A DNA stretch of 36,515 bases from Planctomycetota bacterium (lineage in GTDB: Bacteria; Planctomycetota; Phycisphaerae; WQYP01), in contig JAKBCC010000030.1 in the NCBI GenBank assembly GCA_021808105.1, positions 1 through 36,515 of the forward strand, given 5' to 3'. Within the stretch, counting starts at the first letter, position 1; the number at the start of each line of letters is the position of its first letter. The position numbers were made by a program, and so were the translations under genes. The notes under the pieces are model-generated. The model was given only the letters and a program-made list of their open reading frames with translations, was not told the DNA's origin and searched no databases. Positions 33,977 through 36,515 of the stretch are shown here, piece after piece.

Positions 33977-35386
33977 CTATTTTTCACCGATGGCGAGGAT
34001 ACTTAGGCCGCCGCCGAGGTTCATGGCGTCTACGGATTTTACTACGGGAAGCAGCCACTGGAAAAGTTTAATCTGGCGGGCGGTTAATGCTGCGCGGCCC
34101 CGCCATTTATTAAAGCGCCATGCCCAGGCCCCTACCGTGTTGTATTGTGAAATATGCCGGATGCTAAAGCCCGCGTTCGTCATAAGCGCTTGCAGAGATT
34201 GGCGGGTGTAGCGTCGCCGATGTCCCAGGGCCTGATCACAGGGACTCATCAGGGCGGGATTGGCCGGCACGAGAACAATGAGCTTCCCGCCCGGCTCCAG
34301 CAGATCATAAAAGCGCTTAAGCGCCGGCGTTTCATCCTCAACATTTTCAAGGATGTTCAGGCAAACTACGGTGTCAATGTGTTCATCACGCAAATTGCCT
34401 TCGGCATTTGGATCCGTAATATCCGCCTGTAACACGCGGAGATTTTCCAGGTGACCAAAGCGCCGCCGGGTCATTTCCACAAAAAACTCATTTTCGTCCA
34501 CGCAGATCAGCCGGGGGCGATCCAGTAATAATTCCGCAAAATTGCCGATACCGCATCCGGTTTCCAGGACGCGCGAACCGATGAACGGTTGAAATTTATT
34601 AAAATCCCAGCGGCTGACGCGCCGCGTCTGGCGAAATGTCTGGAGAAGAAAATATTCATCGTTGGTGGTGAAACGGGTATCAAGAAAGCAGCACCGCAAC
34701 AGCGTGGTGAGGGCTTCGATGGCGTCCTTGAAGCCGATTTTTTTTCCTTCGGCAGCCGTGCGGCCATGGTAGCTGATGGGCACTTCATAAATACGGATGC
34801 CCCATTGCGCCAGGCGGGCGGTAATTTCCGGTTCAATGCCGAAGCGCTGCGCCCGCAAGGGGGTTTGCAGCAGAATATCAGCCCGCACTGCTTTGTAACA
34901 AGTTTCCATATCCGTTAAATTCAGATCCAGAAACATGTTGGTCAACAGGGTTAAAACTCGATTGGCCACCGCATGCCAGAACAGCAGCACACGTCTCTGG
35001 CCGGAAAAAGCGAAGCGGGAACCGAACACCGCATCGGCCTTGCCTTCAACAATTGGAGCCAAAAGGGCTGAAAAATCCCGCGGATCATATTCGAGATCCG
35101 CATCCTGAATCAGGACAATATCGCCGGTGATGTGGGTGACCGCGGTATGAATGGCCGCGGCTTTGCCCGCATTTTTTTCATGGCGGAAAATGCGGACGCG
35201 CGGATCGGCCGCAGCCAGAGCCTGCAGAATTTCCCAGGAATTATCCCGGCTGCAATCATCAACGCAAATGAGTTCAATCGGAATGGGGCACGGTGCCGCG
35301 AGCACCCGGCCCACAATGGTGCGCAGCGTGCGCGATTCATTGTAAATGGGCATTAAAACGCTTAATAGCCGATAATGAATCGCCAA
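33977..35386 (-). CDS. Bifunctional GT2 glycosyltransferase / SAM-dependent methyltransferase fusion
   Basis: Two enzymes in one chain. The N-terminal half is a DPM1-like GT2 domain: SVLMPIYNESRTL, CVDDCSRDNSWEIL, KNAGKAAAIHTAV, QDADLEYDP (metal/donor site) and the later SYHGRTAAEGKKIGFKDA. The C-terminal half (from about residue 280) is a class I methyltransferase: VLETGCGIGNFAELLLD (SAM-binding loop), LICVDENEFF, then VVCLNILENVEDE and a PGGKLIVLVPA strand. A likely role is building and methylating a lipid-linked or surface sugar. Start: the track GTG at 35431 lies inside rpsI; a TTG at 35386 follows the rpsI stop by 7 nt with GGTGA upstream and gives 469 residues beginning close to the first strand. 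I prefer 35386. It is probably co-transcribed with rplM-rpsI. Confidence 0.9.
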   Translation of the reverse strand: MAIHYRLLSVLMPIYNESRTLRTIVGRVLAAPCPIPIELICVDDCSRDNSWEILQALAAADPRVRIFRHEKNAGKAAAIHTAVTHITGDIVLIQDADLEYDPRDFSALLAPIVEGKADAVFGSRFAFSGQRRVLLFWHAVANRVLTLLTNMFLDLNLTDMETCYKAVRADILLQTPLRAQRFGIEPEITARLAQWGIRIYEVPISYHGRTAAEGKKIGFKDAIEALTTLLRCCFLDTRFTTNDEYFLLQTFRQTRRVSRWDFNKFQPFIGSRVLETGCGIGNFAELLLDRPRLICVDENEFFVEMTRRRFGHLENLRVLQADITDPNAEGNLRDEHIDTVVCLNILENVEDETPALKRFYDLLEPGGKLIVLVPANPALMSPCDQALGHRRRYTRQSLQALMTNAGFSIRHISQYNTVGAWAWRFNKWRGRAALTARQIKLFQWLLPVVKSVDAMNLGGGLSILAIGEK

Positions 35387-35393
35387 ATAAGTA

Positions 35394-35849
35394 TCACCGT
35401 TTGCTGAACTGGTACGCTCTACGGGCACCACGTAAGCCGTATTTCTTACGCTCTTTCATGCGGCTGTCGCGCGTGAGGAATCCGCCATCCTGCATGGACT
35501 TGCGTAACGTGGCATCATACAAAGTTAAGGCCCGCCCCAGGCCCTGCAGAATGGCCCCGGATTGCCCGGTATGGCCGCCGCCATGCACATTCACCAGCAC
35601 ATCCATAGCGCCGACCAGATTGGCTGATACGAGAGGTGCGTTGACCATGGTGCGATCACGGGACTCCGTGAAAAAGGAATCCAACGGACGATCATTGATA
35701 ATAAATTTACCCTGTCCCGCCACCAGCCGAACACGGGCGACCGACTTCTTACGGCGGCCGGTGCCCAGATAATAGGTTTTTCCGCCGGCCGTAATAACGC
35801 CACGGGGTTTGATGGCCGGCGCTGCGGATGTTGATGTCGTTTCAGTCAT
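35394..35849 (-). CDS. rpsI: 30S ribosomal protein uS9
   Basis: The canonical uS9 body: YLGTGRRKKSVARVRL, FIINDRPLDSFF, VHGGGHTGQSGAILQGLGRA and the basic tail MKERKKYGLRGARRAYQFSKR (ending SKR, which reaches the P-site tRNA). The product is 151 residues, with a disordered N-terminal extension of about 20 residues (MTETTSTSAAPAIKPRG) compared with the usual ~130. It follows rplM by 63 bp, the normal order. Confidence 0.98.
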   Translation of the reverse strand: MTETTSTSAAPAIKPRGVITAGGKTYYLGTGRRKKSVARVRLVAGQGKFIINDRPLDSFFTESRDRTMVNAPLVSANLVGAMDVLVNVHGGGHTGQSGAILQGLGRALTLYDATLRKSMQDGGFLTRDSRMKERKKYGLRGARRAYQFSKR

Positions 35850-35912
35850 TTTCTGTTTGCCTCTGTTTTCAGGTTATCCCGGTAAAACGGGAAGGTCTCT
35901 TCTGTTATGAAC

Positions 35913-36389
35913 TTAAAATTTGAGTACGGCAGGCCGTTGGGCTGCGTGCGGATGCTTATCATCCTTAAAACATTTGAGTTTGGTGAACATCTTCACGCCC
36001 ATGGTGGTCTTGGGCATCATGCGGCGCACGGCCAATTCGAACACCGTTTCAGGGTGCCGATTCTGTAAATCCCGCAACGGCTTAACCTTGTGGCCGCCGG
36101 GATAATAGGTGTAATAATCATATTCGCGTTGATCCAGCTTGCGGCCCGTAACCTTAATTTTGCTGGTGTTGATGACAATAATGAAATCACCCACATCCAC
36201 AGTGGGTGTGTAGGTGGCTTTATGTTTACCCATGAGATGCGTGGCAACTTTAGTGGCCAGGCGTCCGAGGGTTTGATCGGCGGCATCTACAATATACCAG
36301 CGATTATCAGTGTGTCCGACACGGGCCAGGGTGGTACGCCCCGCCGGCTTGGCGATGCGATGACGGGTTGGATTGGCTGTTACTGTCAT
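35913..36389 (-). CDS. rplM: 50S ribosomal protein uL13
   Basis: uL13 signatures: RWYIVDAADQTLGRLATKVA, MGKHKATYTPTVDVGDFIIV, KIKVTGRKLDQREYDYYTYY, and AVRRMMPKTTMGVKMFTKLK. The product is 158 residues, somewhat longer than the usual ~142 because of an N-terminal extension (MTVTANPTRHRIAKPAGRTT). The start at 36389 has only a weak Shine-Dalgarno (TTGAGTAGA). It is the first gene of the rplM-rpsI unit, which has a good promoter about 100 bp upstream. Confidence 0.98.
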   Translation of the reverse strand: MTVTANPTRHRIAKPAGRTTLARVGHTDNRWYIVDAADQTLGRLATKVATHLMGKHKATYTPTVDVGDFIIVINTSKIKVTGRKLDQREYDYYTYYPGGHKVKPLRDLQNRHPETVFELAVRRMMPKTTMGVKMFTKLKCFKDDKHPHAAQRPAVLKF

Positions 36390-36485
36390 ATTCTACTCAA
36401 TCTAGTAAAGACTACTCATCACTGGGTGACGGCCGGGATTCTTACACTTAGTACCCCGGGTTTCCGCCATGCCCGAAAACTTCAA

Positions 36486-36513
36486 ATTGTAAAGTTTTCA
36501 CGAAATATGTCAA
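36486..36513 (-). promoter_or_regulatory. Sigma-70-type promoter for rplM-rpsI
   Basis: On the - strand, TTGACA (36513-36508), a 16-nt spacer, then TACAAT (36491-36486). Transcription would start near 36480, giving a leader of about 90 nt before the rplM start at 36389, enough for ribosomal-protein feedback control. Confidence 0.7.
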
Positions 36514-36515
36514 TG

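Overview
The window looks like a chromosomal segment from a planctomycete-type bacterium, most likely Phycisphaerae-like. That assignment is inference. It rests on two secreted proteins with PEP-CTERM tails, two prepilin-type proteins ending in an NMVFADGHA motif (the planctomycete H-X-DG type), many exported proteins of unknown function, Tat and lipoprotein signals, and a eukaryote-like glycogen branching enzyme. No tRNA, rRNA, CRISPR array, transposase or phage gene was found.

Layout. 1-3.3 kb: the C-terminal part of a GH106-like rhamnosidase converges on a Tat-exported GH31 glycosidase, suggesting plant or algal polysaccharide use. 3.5-4.9 kb: three small + strand genes (FmdB zinc ribbon, DJ-1/PfpI, HesB/IscA). 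4.9-5.2 kb: a hairpin and two 71-bp palindromic repeats. 5.3-7.6 kb (- strand): rpsP-trmD-rplS, without rimM between rpsP and trmD, followed by a TPR/SPOR-like lipoprotein. 8.0-9.7 kb: a PEP-CTERM subtilase-like protein with altered catalytic residues. 9.9-15.2 kb (- strand): three unknown membrane or exported proteins followed by a GT-C membrane glycosyltransferase and a GT2, probably one envelope operon. 15.5-18.9 kb (+): an ABC ATPase overlapping a long FtsX-type permease. 19.0-22.6 kb (-): glycogen branching enzyme and proA, separated by a heptanucleotide array. 23.0-28.6 kb (+): two paralogous prepilin-like genes on either side of a GC-rich, Gly/Ala-rich PEP-CTERM protein, each gene with its own terminator. 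28.9-30.2 kb: two small unknown genes among repeats. 30.4-33.9 kb: carB. 34.0-36.5 kb (-): rplM-rpsI and a GT2-methyltransferase fusion.

The spacers are unusually rich in repeats. There are two copies of a ~127-bp element with terminal inverted repeats and flanking direct repeats; two copies of a 71-bp palindrome; three sites carrying GGTGTCAGGTACC; three related GC hairpins downstream of genes; a 90-bp direct repeat; and three mosaic arrays of 7-bp units that keep a strict 7-nt register while the unit sequence changes.

The best candidates for an undescribed system are the prepilin / Gly-rich PEP-CTERM / prepilin locus, whose two prepilin genes share a conserved and probably structured 5' leader, and the modular heptanucleotide arrays. 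The five-gene envelope operon at 9.9-15.2 kb is a third candidate. All assignments come from reading the sequence; no database search was run.
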